DNA of 64,000 bases from Microlunatus elymi (GTDB lineage Bacteria > Actinomycetota > Actinomycetes > Propionibacteriales > Propionibacteriaceae). The stretch covers positions 3,286,001 to 3,350,000 of the forward strand of contig NZ_CP041692.1 of NCBI RefSeq assembly GCF_007362775.1. The letters are read 5' to 3'. Below the pieces are notes generated by a model, which was not told the origin of the DNA, did not search any database, and saw only the letters and a list, made by a program, of their open reading frames with translations. Positions 26,699 through 35,049 of the stretch are shown here, piece by piece. The stretch's first letter is position 1. Each line of letters starts with the position of its first letter. The position numbers and the translations under genes were made by a program.

Positions 26699-28438
26699 TC
26701 AGAACCGGGCCGGCTCGGTGTATTCGCCCCAGACCTCGCGCAACCCGTTGCAGATCTCGCCCATGGTCGCCTCGACCCGGACCGCGGCCAGCATCGGCTC
26801 GATCAGATCGTCCTCGCCGCGAGCAGCGGTGATCAACCGCTCCAGGGCCGCGTCCACCGCCGCTTGATCACGTGCTGCCCGGCGCTCGGCGAGCAGTCGA
26901 CGCTGCTCGGTCTCCACCTCGTGACTGACCCGCAGAATCTCCAGTTCGTCGGTGATCGATTCGGTGTGGGTGTTGACACCGACGATCAGCTTGTCGCCCT
27001 TCTCCAGCTTGGTCTGGTACGCGAATGCGGCCTCGGCGATCTCGCCGGTGAACCAGCCCTCCTCGATGCCACGCAGCAGGCCGGCGGTGATCGGGCCGAT
27101 CGGATGCTCGGTGGTCCGGCCGCCCTGCCCCAGTTCCTCGATCTGGGCGAAGATCCTCTCGGCCTCGGCCTCCAGCCGGTCGGTGAGCTCCTCGACGTAC
27201 CAGGAACCGCCGAGCGGATCGGCGACGTTGGTCACGCCGGTCTCCTCCCCGATCACCTGCTGGGTCCGGAGCGCGATCTCGGCGGCCCGTTCGGTGGGCA
27301 GCGCCAGCGTCTCGTCCAAGGCGTTGGTGTGCAGGGAATTCGTGCCGCCGAGGACTGCGGCCATGGCCTCCACCGCGGTCCGAACCACATTGTTGTACGG
27401 CTGTTGTGCGGTCAGCGAGACACCGGCCGTCTGGGTGTGGAAGCGCAACCATTGGGCCCGCGCTGTCTTGGCCCCGAACCGATCCCGCATCCAGCGAGCC
27501 CAGATCCGCCGGGCCGCGCGGAATTTGGCGATCTCCTCGAAGAAGTCCACATGCGCGTCGAAGAAGAAGCTCAGCCCCGGTGCGAACCGATCAACCTCCA
27601 GTCCGCGGGAGAGCCCCAGCTCGACGTAGCCGAAACCGTCGGCCAGAGTGAAGGCGAGCTCCTGCGCGGCCGTCGAACCGGCCTCCCGGATGTGGTAGCC
27701 GGATACGCTGAGCGGCTTGTAGTCCGGCATCGTCGCACTGGTGTATTGCATCAGGTCACCGATCAGCCGCAGGTGCGGTTCGGGTGCGAACAGCCACTCC
27801 TTCTGAGCGATGTATTCCTTGTAGATATCGGTTTGCAGGGTGCCGTTGAGCTTGCTGATGTCAACACCCTGACGTTCGGCGGCCACCACGTACATGCAGA
27901 AGGCGGGCACCGCTGGGCCCGAGATCGTCATCGAGGTCGTCACCGCACCAAGATCGATTCCGTCGAACAGCACCTCCATGTCGGCGGCGGAATCGATCGC
28001 CACTCCGCAGTGGCCGACCTCGCCGAGGCTGCGCGGATCGTCGGAGTCGCGGCCCATCAACGTCGGCATGTCGAAGGCCACGCTCAGTCCGCCGCCGCCG
28101 GCATTCAAGATCATCTTGTAGCGCTCGTTGGTCTGCCGGGCGTTGCCGAAACCGGCGAACTGGCGGATCGTCCAGCTCCGGCCGCGGTAGCCGGTCGGAT
28201 AGAGCCCGCGGGTGTAGGGAAACTCCCCCGGCCAGCCGATCCGCTCCATCCGCGGATCGCCCGTTTCGTCCGTGTCGCCCGTGTCGTCCGGCGGACCGTA
28301 GACCGGATCGACCGTCATCCCGGAGAGGGTGCTGAAGTCCGCGTCGCGGACCTTGCCTTCCGCCTCGGCCCGGGCGTAGGCCTGTGCCCAGCGGCGTCGT
28401 CCCGCCGCGGTGCTGTTCGGATCGTCAGGGTTCGTCAT
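26699..28438 (-). CDS. Acyl-CoA mutase large subunit, isobutyryl-CoA mutase-like (B12-dependent)
   Basis: A 579-residue (beta/alpha)8 mutase subunit lacking the C-terminal cobalamin-binding domain, so it needs a separate small subunit, which is not in this window. Two specificity positions differ from methylmalonyl-CoA mutase: Phe94 in IRQFAGFGNA (Tyr in that enzyme) and Gln212 in YIAQKEWLF (Arg there). That Phe/Gln pair is the signature of IcmA, which interconverts isobutyryl-CoA and butyryl-CoA. ATG 28438 is preceded by GGAGG. An 18-bp palindrome lies 22 bp upstream. MeaB, a cobalamin adenosyltransferase and an epimerase are encoded elsewhere in the window. Naming it icmA rests on these two residues. 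Confidence 0.85.
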   Translation of the reverse strand: MTNPDDPNSTAAGRRRWAQAYARAEAEGKVRDADFSTLSGMTVDPVYGPPDDTGDTDETGDPRMERIGWPGEFPYTRGLYPTGYRGRSWTIRQFAGFGNARQTNERYKMILNAGGGGLSVAFDMPTLMGRDSDDPRSLGEVGHCGVAIDSAADMEVLFDGIDLGAVTTSMTISGPAVPAFCMYVVAAERQGVDISKLNGTLQTDIYKEYIAQKEWLFAPEPHLRLIGDLMQYTSATMPDYKPLSVSGYHIREAGSTAAQELAFTLADGFGYVELGLSRGLEVDRFAPGLSFFFDAHVDFFEEIAKFRAARRIWARWMRDRFGAKTARAQWLRFHTQTAGVSLTAQQPYNNVVRTAVEAMAAVLGGTNSLHTNALDETLALPTERAAEIALRTQQVIGEETGVTNVADPLGGSWYVEELTDRLEAEAERIFAQIEELGQGGRTTEHPIGPITAGLLRGIEEGWFTGEIAEAAFAYQTKLEKGDKLIVGVNTHTESITDELEILRVSHEVETEQRRLLAERRAARDQAAVDAALERLITAARGEDDLIEPMLAAVRVEATMGEICNGLREVWGEYTEPARF

Positions 28439-28459
28439 CGGTCCCACCTCCACGGCCGA

Positions 28460-28477
28460 TACTAGGACGCCCTAGTA
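28460..28477. promoter_or_regulatory. Palindromic operator candidate upstream of the mutase gene
   Basis: TACTAGGACGCCCTAGTA is an 18-bp palindrome with a single mismatched pair. It lies 22 bp upstream of the mutase ATG, between it and the upstream VOC gene. Size and symmetry fit a TetR- or MarR-type operator; the regulator is not identifiable here. Confidence 0.55.
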
Positions 28478-28495
28478 GTTTTGCCGATTCTGCGA

Positions 28496-28873
28496 TCAGA
28501 GCTCCTCGGCCGGCTGATGACTGACCAGGCCGACCAGGTTGTCCTCGCTGTCGCGCACGAACGCCATCCACTCCTGGGTGTTGGCCGGACCCAGGGCGTC
28601 GTCCTCGTGCCGGAAGATCACATGCGGTTCGGTGTCGATCCGCACGCCGCGCTCGCGCGCGTCGGCGACCAGGCTTCGTACGTCATCGACCCTGAAGTAG
28701 ATCATCGACGACGAACTGCCCTGCTCCAGCAGCAACCGGACGGAGCCGACCTTGAAGAACACCAGCCCGGGCGGATCGAACCGGCCGACCGGCTCGGCCC
28801 GCAGGAATTCGGCGTACCACGCCGCGGCTCGATCCAGATCGGTCACCCGCTGGGCAATCTGCAAGATCTCCAT
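28496..28873 (-). CDS. VOC (glyoxalase-like) family protein
   Basis: A 125-residue protein with the vicinal-oxygen-chelate fold in two halves: RVTDLDRAAAWYAEFLRAEPVG and VDDVRSLVADARERGVRI...FVRDSEDNLVGLVSH. It resembles glyoxalase/dioxygenase-superfamily proteins without assigned substrate. The ATG is preceded by AGGCGG. The gene is 57 bp upstream of the mutase gene on the same strand and divergent from the CMP-sugar synthetase gene. Confidence 0.75.
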   Translation of the reverse strand: MEILQIAQRVTDLDRAAAWYAEFLRAEPVGRFDPPGLVFFKVGSVRLLLEQGSSSSMIYFRVDDVRSLVADARERGVRIDTEPHVIFRHEDDALGPANTQEWMAFVRDSEDNLVGLVSHQPAEEL

Positions 28874-28976
28874 CGAGCCGCCTCTCAATGTGTGGATGCA
28901 TCGAATCGCCATCATGGCAGCGACACGACAACTGATGTTCACCTGTTGGCAAATTCGTCTACCTAGCGTGCGGGCC

Positions 28977-30155
28977 ATGTCGACAGTGGCGATCATTCCG
29001 GCTCGGGGCGGATCCAAGGGCGTGCCGGGCAAGAACCTGCGTCCGGTCGGGGGCGTACCGCTGGTGGCACGCGCAGTCCGGACCTGCCTGGCCGCGACCT
29101 CGATCGATGACGTCTTTGTCAGCACCGACGACTCGGCGATCGCGGAGGTAGCACGCCGCGCCGGCGCCGAGGTGATCGAACGGCCGGCCGAGATCGCCGG
29201 CGACACCGCGACGTCGGAGTCGGCGCTGACCCACGCGATCGCGGTGATCACCGAACGTGATCGGCAACCGGACGTCATCGCCTTCGTGCAATGCACCAGC
29301 CCGTTCATCGATCCTGGTGATCTTGATCGAGCGGTGGAGTTGATCATGACCGACAGAGCCGATTCGGTGCTGTCGGCGATCGAGACGTACGAATTCCTCT
29401 GGCGCGATGCCGATGTCTCGCTGCCTGCGGGCACTGGCCAGGTGATCGGCCAGAACCACGACGCCGCGTACCGCCCGTTGCGTCAGCAGCGCCGGCCGGA
29501 TTTCCGTGAGACCGGCGCCTTCTACGTGATGCGAACTGACGGTTTCCTGGCCCACCGGCACCGCTTCTTCGGCCGGACCTCAGTGGTGGCCGTGTCCGAA
29601 TTCGGATCGCTGGAGATCGACACCGTCGAACAACTTCAGTTGGCTGATGCGATCTGCACCGGGGAGCAGAGGCAGTCGCGAGCACTCCCCATCGACGTGG
29701 ACGCGGTGATCACCGACTTCGACGGCGTGCACACCCCGGACACCGCCTACATCGACGCACACGGCAACGAACTGGTGGAGGTCAGCCGCAGCGACGGACT
29801 CGGCGTGGAGCGGCTGCGCCATGCCGGCCTCCCGTTCCTGATCTTGTCCAAGGAGACCAATCCGGTCGTGCTCGGTCGTGCCACCAAACTCGGCGTCGAG
29901 GTGCGGAATGCGATCGAGGACAAGGCGACCGCGCTGCAGAAGTGGCTTGCCGACATCGGCGTACCGCCGGAGCGTGCGGCCTATCTCGGCAACGATGTCA
30001 ATGATCTTGGACCGATGTCCGTGGTCGGCTGGCCGATCGCCGTGTCCGACGCGCATCCGCAGGTGCTGGCCGCGGCGAAGATCGTCCTGACCGCTGCCGG
30101 CGGGCGCGGCGCCGTGCGCGAACTGTGCGATCGGGTGCTCGCAAGCCAACCTTGA
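28977..30155 (+). CDS. Bifunctional CMP-sugar (acylneuraminate) cytidylyltransferase / HAD phosphatase
   Basis: A 392-residue two-domain protein. Residues 1-225 are a CMP-nonulosonate synthetase with the nucleotide-binding signature IPARGGSKGVPGKNLRP and substrate segments VQCTSPFI and RPDFRETGAFYVM. Residues about 235-390 are a KdsC-like HAD phosphatase with the nucleophile motif DAVITDFDGVHTPD and the later LGNDVNDLGPM metal loop. The same fusion occurs in animal CMAS proteins. It should activate a nonulosonic acid such as a sialic-acid-like sugar and perhaps dephosphorylate its precursor. Nucleotide-sugar and glycosyltransferase-like genes nearby fit a surface-glycan role. The stop codon lies in the first unit of a 15-bp tandem repeat. 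Confidence 0.87.
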   Translation: MSTVAIIPARGGSKGVPGKNLRPVGGVPLVARAVRTCLAATSIDDVFVSTDDSAIAEVARRAGAEVIERPAEIAGDTATSESALTHAIAVITERDRQPDVIAFVQCTSPFIDPGDLDRAVELIMTDRADSVLSAIETYEFLWRDADVSLPAGTGQVIGQNHDAAYRPLRQQRRPDFRETGAFYVMRTDGFLAHRHRFFGRTSVVAVSEFGSLEIDTVEQLQLADAICTGEQRQSRALPIDVDAVITDFDGVHTPDTAYIDAHGNELVEVSRSDGLGVERLRHAGLPFLILSKETNPVVLGRATKLGVEVRNAIEDKATALQKWLADIGVPPERAAYLGNDVNDLGPMSVVGWPIAVSDAHPQVLAAAKIVLTAAGGRGAVRELCDRVLASQP

Positions 30156-30239
30156 TCAACTGGGCTTGATCAACCTGGGCTTGATCAACCTGGGCTTGAT
30201 CAACCTGGGCTTGATCAACTTGGCCCGATCAACAGGGGT
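30151..30239. repeat. 15-bp tandem repeat, six units, each with TTGATCAA-like core
   Basis: Units of the form CTTGATCAACCTGGG run head to tail: 30151-30164 (one base short), 30165-30179, 30180-30194, 30195-30209, 30210-30224 and a diverged sixth 30225-30239. The array fills the gap between the convergent cytidylyltransferase and methyltransferase genes, and its first unit supplies the cytidylyltransferase stop codon. Confidence 0.9.
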
Positions 30240-30242
30240 CGA

Positions 30243-31001
30243 TCAGTCCGTGGATCCCCTACGGTAAACGGAAACGTGCGAGGTCGACTCGCCGGTGAAC
30301 TCCGAACCGGTCCAGTCGGCGTGGCGGCTCTCCAGCTCAAGGCCGGCCAGCCGCCCCATCAAGTCCAGTTCTGACGGCCAGATGTAACGCTGCGGAGTGC
30401 GATTGAGAACCGCCTCATGACCCTCACCGAAGTGGAAGTGATGCGAGACCAACCGTTGATTCACGGTGTCGATGGTGTCCAGGCCGATGTAGTCCTCCCG
30501 GACGGCGAAGATCGACCCGCCGGTGCCCGGTGCCATCGTTCGCAACGACGGCACCCCCAGCTCGATCACGAACCGTCCGCCGGGGGTCAGGTGCCGCGCG
30601 GCGTTCTGGAAGCACGCCACCTGTTGATCTTGCTGAAGCAGGTTGCCGATGGTGTTGAAGACCAAATAGACAAGGCTGAACGTGCCGTCGGCCCGGGTCG
30701 TCGCCATGTCCCCGTTGATCACCGGAATCGTGGCCTCGTCGACCTTCTCCCGCAGCCTGTTGATCATGTGCCGGGAGTATTCGATGCCGACCACCGGTAC
30801 GCCGCGCTCGGCCAGCGGGACGGCGACTCTCCCGGTGCCGATGGCGAACTCCAGGGCCCGGCCATCACCGGCAAGCTCGGCCAACCGATCGATCGTCGGT
30901 CCGAGCACTTCCGGCGAGAACATCCCGTCACCGGGTGTGTCGTATTCCCGAGCCGCCTCGGCGCCCCAGAGTTCGTCCTGCGTCTTGGAATCCCAATCCA
31001 T
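30243..31001 (-). CDS. Class I SAM-dependent methyltransferase
   Basis: A 252-residue methyltransferase with motif I (ALEFAIGTGRVAVPLAERG, about residues 45-63), the acidic residue after strand 2 in VVGIEYSRHM, and the core beta-strand region RFVIELGVPS. The substrate is not predictable. ATG 31001 is chosen because AGCAGGATG lies at a suitable distance upstream; an ATG three codons earlier is possible. It converges on the cytidylyltransferase gene across the 15-bp repeat array. Confidence 0.8.
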   Translation of the reverse strand: MDWDSKTQDELWGAEAAREYDTPGDGMFSPEVLGPTIDRLAELAGDGRALEFAIGTGRVAVPLAERGVPVVGIEYSRHMINRLREKVDEATIPVINGDMATTRADGTFSLVYLVFNTIGNLLQQDQQVACFQNAARHLTPGGRFVIELGVPSLRTMAPGTGGSIFAVREDYIGLDTIDTVNQRLVSHHFHFGEGHEAVLNRTPQRYIWPSELDLMGRLAGLELESRHADWTGSEFTGESTSHVSVYRRGSTD

Positions 31002-31287
31002 GCCGATCATCCTGCTGTGGCAACGGAGCCGAGACAACCGCTTTGCGGGCCAACTGGCGACGTCCACCACTCGCGGAGGCCACTGAGGACCCGGAATCCC
31101 TCCAACCAAACGGATTTGGCCACAAGACCAATGCGCGGGACAGTCCTGAGCAGCTCTGCAAACACCCGGTTCCGGCGCACCGAACCCCGATTTCGGAGGC
31201 GGCTCCCGAACAGACATCCGAACCGGGAGAAGATGATCATGGAAACAGACAGAAGCTGATCATGATGGATCCAGATCACCAGCATGA
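31002..31287. other. 286-bp gap with a cluster of TGATCA sites
   Basis: No convincing gene is seen. The stretch 31,230-31,291 has three TGATCA palindromes plus further GATCA sequences, next to the stop codon of the nucleotidyltransferase gene. The remainder is unremarkable and should hold the promoter of the methyltransferase. Confidence 0.5.
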
Positions 31288-32157
31288 TCATCGGCAGTCG
31301 GCGGGACGTTCTCGACTGAACCGGTGCATGGCGACGTTGGCCTCGTGCCAGCCGTCGACGGATCCGCAGTCGTAATAGCTACCGGATGCGATCGAGACGC
31401 CGACCGAGCTGTCCTGCTGCAACCGGACCAGGGCATCGGTGATCATCCGCTCACCCGTCTCGGGATTGCGACCGATCGAGCAGACGGTCCGGAATGCCTC
31501 TGGCGTGAGGTAGTAGCGACTGATGTTCGCGTAGCTGCCGCGCGCGGCCGAGGACTTCTCCGTCAACGACCCCAGCCGCCAGCCCGAACCCCTCGCCTCG
31601 AGCTCGACCATGCCGTAGCGATCCTTCCGCTCGGCGGGCACCCGGGCAACCTGCATCGCAGCAGCGCAACCGTCGGCTGCGGCACGCAACGCCGCCACAT
31701 CCGCAGTATTACTTCCGCCGACGGGGGCCAGCAGCAGGTCATCACCAGAGCTGTAGAAGCAGCAGCGATCTCCGACGAACTCGGCGGCGAGGCTGGCCGG
31801 CACGGCAGTACCGTAGTCACCGCTGCTCACGTCCTGTTCGATCAGGGTGAACCGCGCGGCCGCGAGTTCGGTGTGAGCCGCTTCGATCGCCTGGTACTTC
31901 CTCGCCCATCCACGAGAAGCCAGCTCCTCCCGCGCGGTCGGAACCCCGGTCACGTACTCGCCGATCGCGCGATCACCCTGATCAACAACGATCGCGATGT
32001 CGCGGACCCCGGCGGCGACGAGGTCGGCCAGCACATAGTGCAGCACCGGGTAGTTCAAGATCGGCATCAGACTCTTCTGCACCACCGCTGTCACCGGAAA
32101 CAGGCGACTGCCATAACCGGCGGTCAGCACGACGGCACACTCATCAAGATCACTCAT
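31288..32157 (-). CDS. GalU-like UTP-glucose-1-phosphate uridylyltransferase / nucleotidyltransferase
   Basis: A 289-residue nucleotidyltransferase. The N-terminal signature AVVLTAGYGSRLFPVTAVVQ followed by KSLMPILNYPVLHYV corresponds to the GalU sugar-nucleotide binding loop (GLGTRFLPATKAIPKE in GalU). The Lys and the later YDCGSVDGWHEAN segment also match GalU-type enzymes. It probably makes an NDP-sugar, UDP-glucose being the default guess. ATG 32157 is used; an in-frame ATG at 32169 is an alternative. It is divergent from the DUF222 gene and near other glycan genes. Confidence 0.78.
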   Translation of the reverse strand: MSDLDECAVVLTAGYGSRLFPVTAVVQKSLMPILNYPVLHYVLADLVAAGVRDIAIVVDQGDRAIGEYVTGVPTAREELASRGWARKYQAIEAAHTELAAARFTLIEQDVSSGDYGTAVPASLAAEFVGDRCCFYSSGDDLLLAPVGGSNTADVAALRAAADGCAAAMQVARVPAERKDRYGMVELEARGSGWRLGSLTEKSSAARGSYANISRYYLTPEAFRTVCSIGRNPETGERMITDALVRLQQDSSVGVSIASGSYYDCGSVDGWHEANVAMHRFSRERPADCR

Positions 32158-32285
32158 CGGGCCAAGCATCCCAGTCCCGCCCCGAGACTGGGGTACACGC
32201 ATGGCATTGGCGTGTTCTCCGGCCGTCTTCGGCCGGCAGCTACGCCACAACGCCCACTGGGCGTGCGTGGATTCCGACGCAGCCC

Positions 32286-32308
32286 AGGTGACCTCCCACA
32301 GGTCACCT
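32286..32308. promoter_or_regulatory. Perfect 8-bp inverted repeat in the divergent galU-like/DUF222 gap
   Basis: AGGTGACC (32286-32293) and GGTCACCT (32301-32308) are perfect inverted repeats separated by seven bases, giving an operator-like 23-bp symmetric site about 80 bp upstream of the DUF222 start. Confidence 0.45.
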
Positions 32309-32323
32309 CTCTCGCTCGCCAAC

Positions 32324-32356
32324 AGGACTTTGACCAAACTTGCAGGACTTTGACCA
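32324..32356 (+). promoter_or_regulatory. Two direct repeats AGGACTTTGACCA at 20-bp spacing
   Basis: Identical 13-bp sequences start at 32324 and 32344, two helical turns apart, 34-66 bp upstream of the DUF222 ATG. The spacing would place two protein dimers on one DNA face; TAGAAT at 32377-32382 could be a -10 element. Function is inference. Confidence 0.4.
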
Positions 32357-32389
32357 GGACTGTCAGACCTTGTCTCTAGAATCAGATAC

Positions 32390-34315
32390 ATGTTCGATTA
32401 CGAGGTCGACGAGCTGGACGTCGCCGGGGCCGCCGACGCGTTCAGTCTCGTCTCCGAACTCGGGCTTCGGGTGCCGTGTCAGAAACTCATGTTGGCCGCG
32501 CACTGGGCCGACCTCCACCCACCCGAGGGTTTACTGCCGGCTGACGCGGGCGCAGGAACCATGATCGGCGAACGGGCGCAACAGCTCGGCGGCGACGGCA
32601 CACCCCAAGTGGCGGAATTCGCCCCGGCCGAGCTCGCACCGATCATCCACCGCAGCATCGGCCAGGCCCGCAGCCTGATCGCCGACGCGATCGACCTGCG
32701 GCACCGCTTCCCGAGGATCTGGCGCAAGGTCCGCCGCGGCATCGTCGAGGAATCCACCGTCCGGCTGATCGCCCGTAGCTGCCGCGAACTATCCCAGGCC
32801 CAGGCCGGCGAGGTCGACCGGATGCTGGCAGCCCACCTGATCGGCATCGGCCGCACACGCTTGGAACACCTTCTCGACGCCGCCATCCTCCGAGTCGATG
32901 CCGAGCACATGGCCCAGCTGGCCCAAGAGGCCCGCCGATCCCGCTACATCCACTTCGGCCAAGCCAACGAACACGGTCAGAAGTCGTTCTGGGGACGGAT
33001 GGATGCCCCCGACGCGATCCGGATGGACGCCATGATCAACAGACTGGCCGACATCATCTCGCAGGCCGACTCCCCCATCCCCGGCGTGCCGGACCGCGGC
33101 GCGCAGACCCGCGAGGAGTGGCGCGCCGTTGCCCACAATCTGATGGGCAACCCGGTCCTGGCCGCCAAGATCCTGATCCAGCATGAGCAACCCGACCTGT
33201 TCGACGTCCTGACCGAACTACAACAGCCGCCGCTGCGTCACGACCCGGCCAGCGGCAACGTCCACCCCGACCACTACCCGCTCAACGATCCCCAGCCGGC
33301 ACCGGCCGACTCCGATCTTGAACCACCCGACGACGAGGAAACCCTCCCACCCGACTGCGAGGACGCCGACTGCGCGGACCCCAACCGCTGGAAATCACGC
33401 CCCGGACACGGTCATCAGGACCGCGTCGGCGACGACAGTTCACAGAATTCGCCCGAGCAAGATCACCGATTCACGCCCGCAGACGATCAAGTCCGCGACC
33501 GTCACGGCTCCGATGGTCAAAATCGTGATGGTGCCGGCACCGATGCCCCTGATCTTGACAACACCGATGCTCAAGACCCCGCACTTGCTGGCGCAGATGA
33601 TCCGGACCGCGATCCTGACATCCACGATGATCATGATCGTGATCTCGGTGGCCCAGATGATCATGATCCGTCGACCGGCAATCTGGACCCGTTCCAGCGG
33701 CAACAGTACGAAGAACAGGCCGTCCGCCTGATCTTGCGCCACCTCGACCCGCGCAAGCTACTGCCCTCGGCAGTGCTCTACGCCCACCATTACCCCGGCG
33801 ACACCGACACCCCGATCGCCCGCGTCGAAGACCTCGGCCCGGCCAGCCTGGAACAGCTCGGCCAATGGCTCAGCACCTGTGCCGTACGGATCCAACCCGT
33901 GATCGATCTGAACAGCATCCCTCCCGCGGACGCGTACGAGATCCCCGATCGCATCCGCACGGCCATTCAACTGCGCAATCCGGCCAGCATCTTCCCCGGC
34001 TCCAACACCGTGTCACGACGGATGGACCAAGATCACACCAGACCGTTTCGTCGACGTCCCGACGGCACACCCGCCGAGCCCGGCCAGACCGGCGTACACA
34101 ATCTCGGGCCGGAGAACCGCCCCGAACATCGCTTCGTCACCCACGGCCGCATCTCGGTCCGACAACCGGTGCCAGGCACCTACACCTGGCGAACACATCT
34201 CGGGCAAGTGCTGATCACCAGCGCCGCCGGCACCTTCGATCTCGGCAACGGCGAGTTCGCCCGAGCAGTCTGGCACGCCAGCGCACCCCGCGACACCGTC
34301 ACGCTGATCGCCTGA
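32390..34315 (+). CDS. DUF222 / 13E12-family protein with degenerate HNH region
   Basis: A 641-residue protein. Residues about 10-300 form the DUF222 domain of the actinobacterial 13E12 repeat family (RSLIADAIDLRHRFPRIWRK, VEESTVRLIARSCREL, GRMDAPDAIRMDAMINRLAD). Residues about 300-440 are a highly acidic Asp/His-rich low-complexity insert coded by GAT-rich DNA. The C-terminus retains parts of an HNH-nuclease-like module (MDQDHTRPF, GVHNLGPENRPEHRFVTHG) but lacks the CxxH/CxxC zinc residues, so nuclease activity is doubtful. Such genes are often multi-copy and variable between strains. An inverted repeat and paired direct repeats lie upstream. Confidence 0.78.
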   Translation: MFDYEVDELDVAGAADAFSLVSELGLRVPCQKLMLAAHWADLHPPEGLLPADAGAGTMIGERAQQLGGDGTPQVAEFAPAELAPIIHRSIGQARSLIADAIDLRHRFPRIWRKVRRGIVEESTVRLIARSCRELSQAQAGEVDRMLAAHLIGIGRTRLEHLLDAAILRVDAEHMAQLAQEARRSRYIHFGQANEHGQKSFWGRMDAPDAIRMDAMINRLADIISQADSPIPGVPDRGAQTREEWRAVAHNLMGNPVLAAKILIQHEQPDLFDVLTELQQPPLRHDPASGNVHPDHYPLNDPQPAPADSDLEPPDDEETLPPDCEDADCADPNRWKSRPGHGHQDRVGDDSSQNSPEQDHRFTPADDQVRDRHGSDGQNRDGAGTDAPDLDNTDAQDPALAGADDPDRDPDIHDDHDRDLGGPDDHDPSTGNLDPFQRQQYEEQAVRLILRHLDPRKLLPSAVLYAHHYPGDTDTPIARVEDLGPASLEQLGQWLSTCAVRIQPVIDLNSIPPADAYEIPDRIRTAIQLRNPASIFPGSNTVSRRMDQDHTRPFRRRPDGTPAEPGQTGVHNLGPENRPEHRFVTHGRISVRQPVPGTYTWRTHLGQVLITSAAGTFDLGNGEFARAVWHASAPRDTVTLIA

Positions 34316-34358
34316 TATCGCTTGCCCGGTTGGGTCGGCATACAGCAGGGTCGTCTGC

Positions 34359-34886
34359 ATGCCGTCTCTGATCACCATCACCGGCCCGATCGCTGGGGGC
34401 AAGAACACGGTCGCCGACCTGTTGTCCGAGCGCCTCGTCGCGGGCGGTCGTACCGTGGTGATCGCCGATGTCGACGACGTCGCCGCGATGGTCGGCCCGC
34501 CGGGCGCAGGCGCGGCCGGGCTGTGGTTCGACGCGCACCGCGCCCATGGGGCGCTGGTCGGGCAGTGGATGCGGTCGGCGGTCGAGGTGGTGATCACCGT
34601 CGGGCCGATCTACACCGCAGCGGAACAGGACGCGCTGTACGGGCAGCTCCCACCCGATGCCGAACCGCTGCGCATCCTGATCGACGCTCCCCTCTCGGCG
34701 ACCTGGCAACGGGCTACTGCGGATCCCGATCGGGGCATGTCGCGACAGCGCGAATTCCATGAATCAGCACATGCACGGTATCGCGCGCTGATGCCGGACA
34801 TCCCCGCGGACTTGATCTTCGATTCCGGCGAGCTCAGAGCCTCCGACATCGCGGACGCGATCCTTCGTCAAGCCGACCTCGCCTGA
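34359..34886 (+). CDS. P-loop nucleoside kinase-like protein
   Basis: A 175-residue P-loop protein of the nucleotide/shikimate kinase or AAA_33 type. The Walker A motif at the N-terminus is a variant, ITGPIAGGKNT, with Asn before Thr. A Walker-B-like strand VVIADVDDVAAM follows, and ILIDAPLSATWQRATADPDRG looks like the lid segment of small-molecule kinases. The phosphate acceptor is unknown. It lies 43 bp downstream of the DUF222 gene. Confidence 0.7.
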   Translation: MPSLITITGPIAGGKNTVADLLSERLVAGGRTVVIADVDDVAAMVGPPGAGAAGLWFDAHRAHGALVGQWMRSAVEVVITVGPIYTAAEQDALYGQLPPDAEPLRILIDAPLSATWQRATADPDRGMSRQREFHESAHARYRALMPDIPADLIFDSGELRASDIADAILRQADLA

Positions 34887-35049
34887 GCTCACCTTGCCGA
34901 CCGACGACCTTGGCGCCGAACGCAAACCTCGATGCATACGATGATCATCACGCCCGATCCTCCCGGTCTGCCGGCGGCTCGACCGACAACCTGTCTCATC
35001 GCCGCATCCGCCCGCTGCGCGGTCCGACATCGGCTGCCAGAGTGAACAA

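Noticed and set aside
31007-31291. Possible 94-residue hydrophobic gene in the gap after the nucleotidyltransferase gene
   Set aside because: No ribosome-binding site or recognisable pattern; the hydrophobic start merely reflects the GATCAT cluster.
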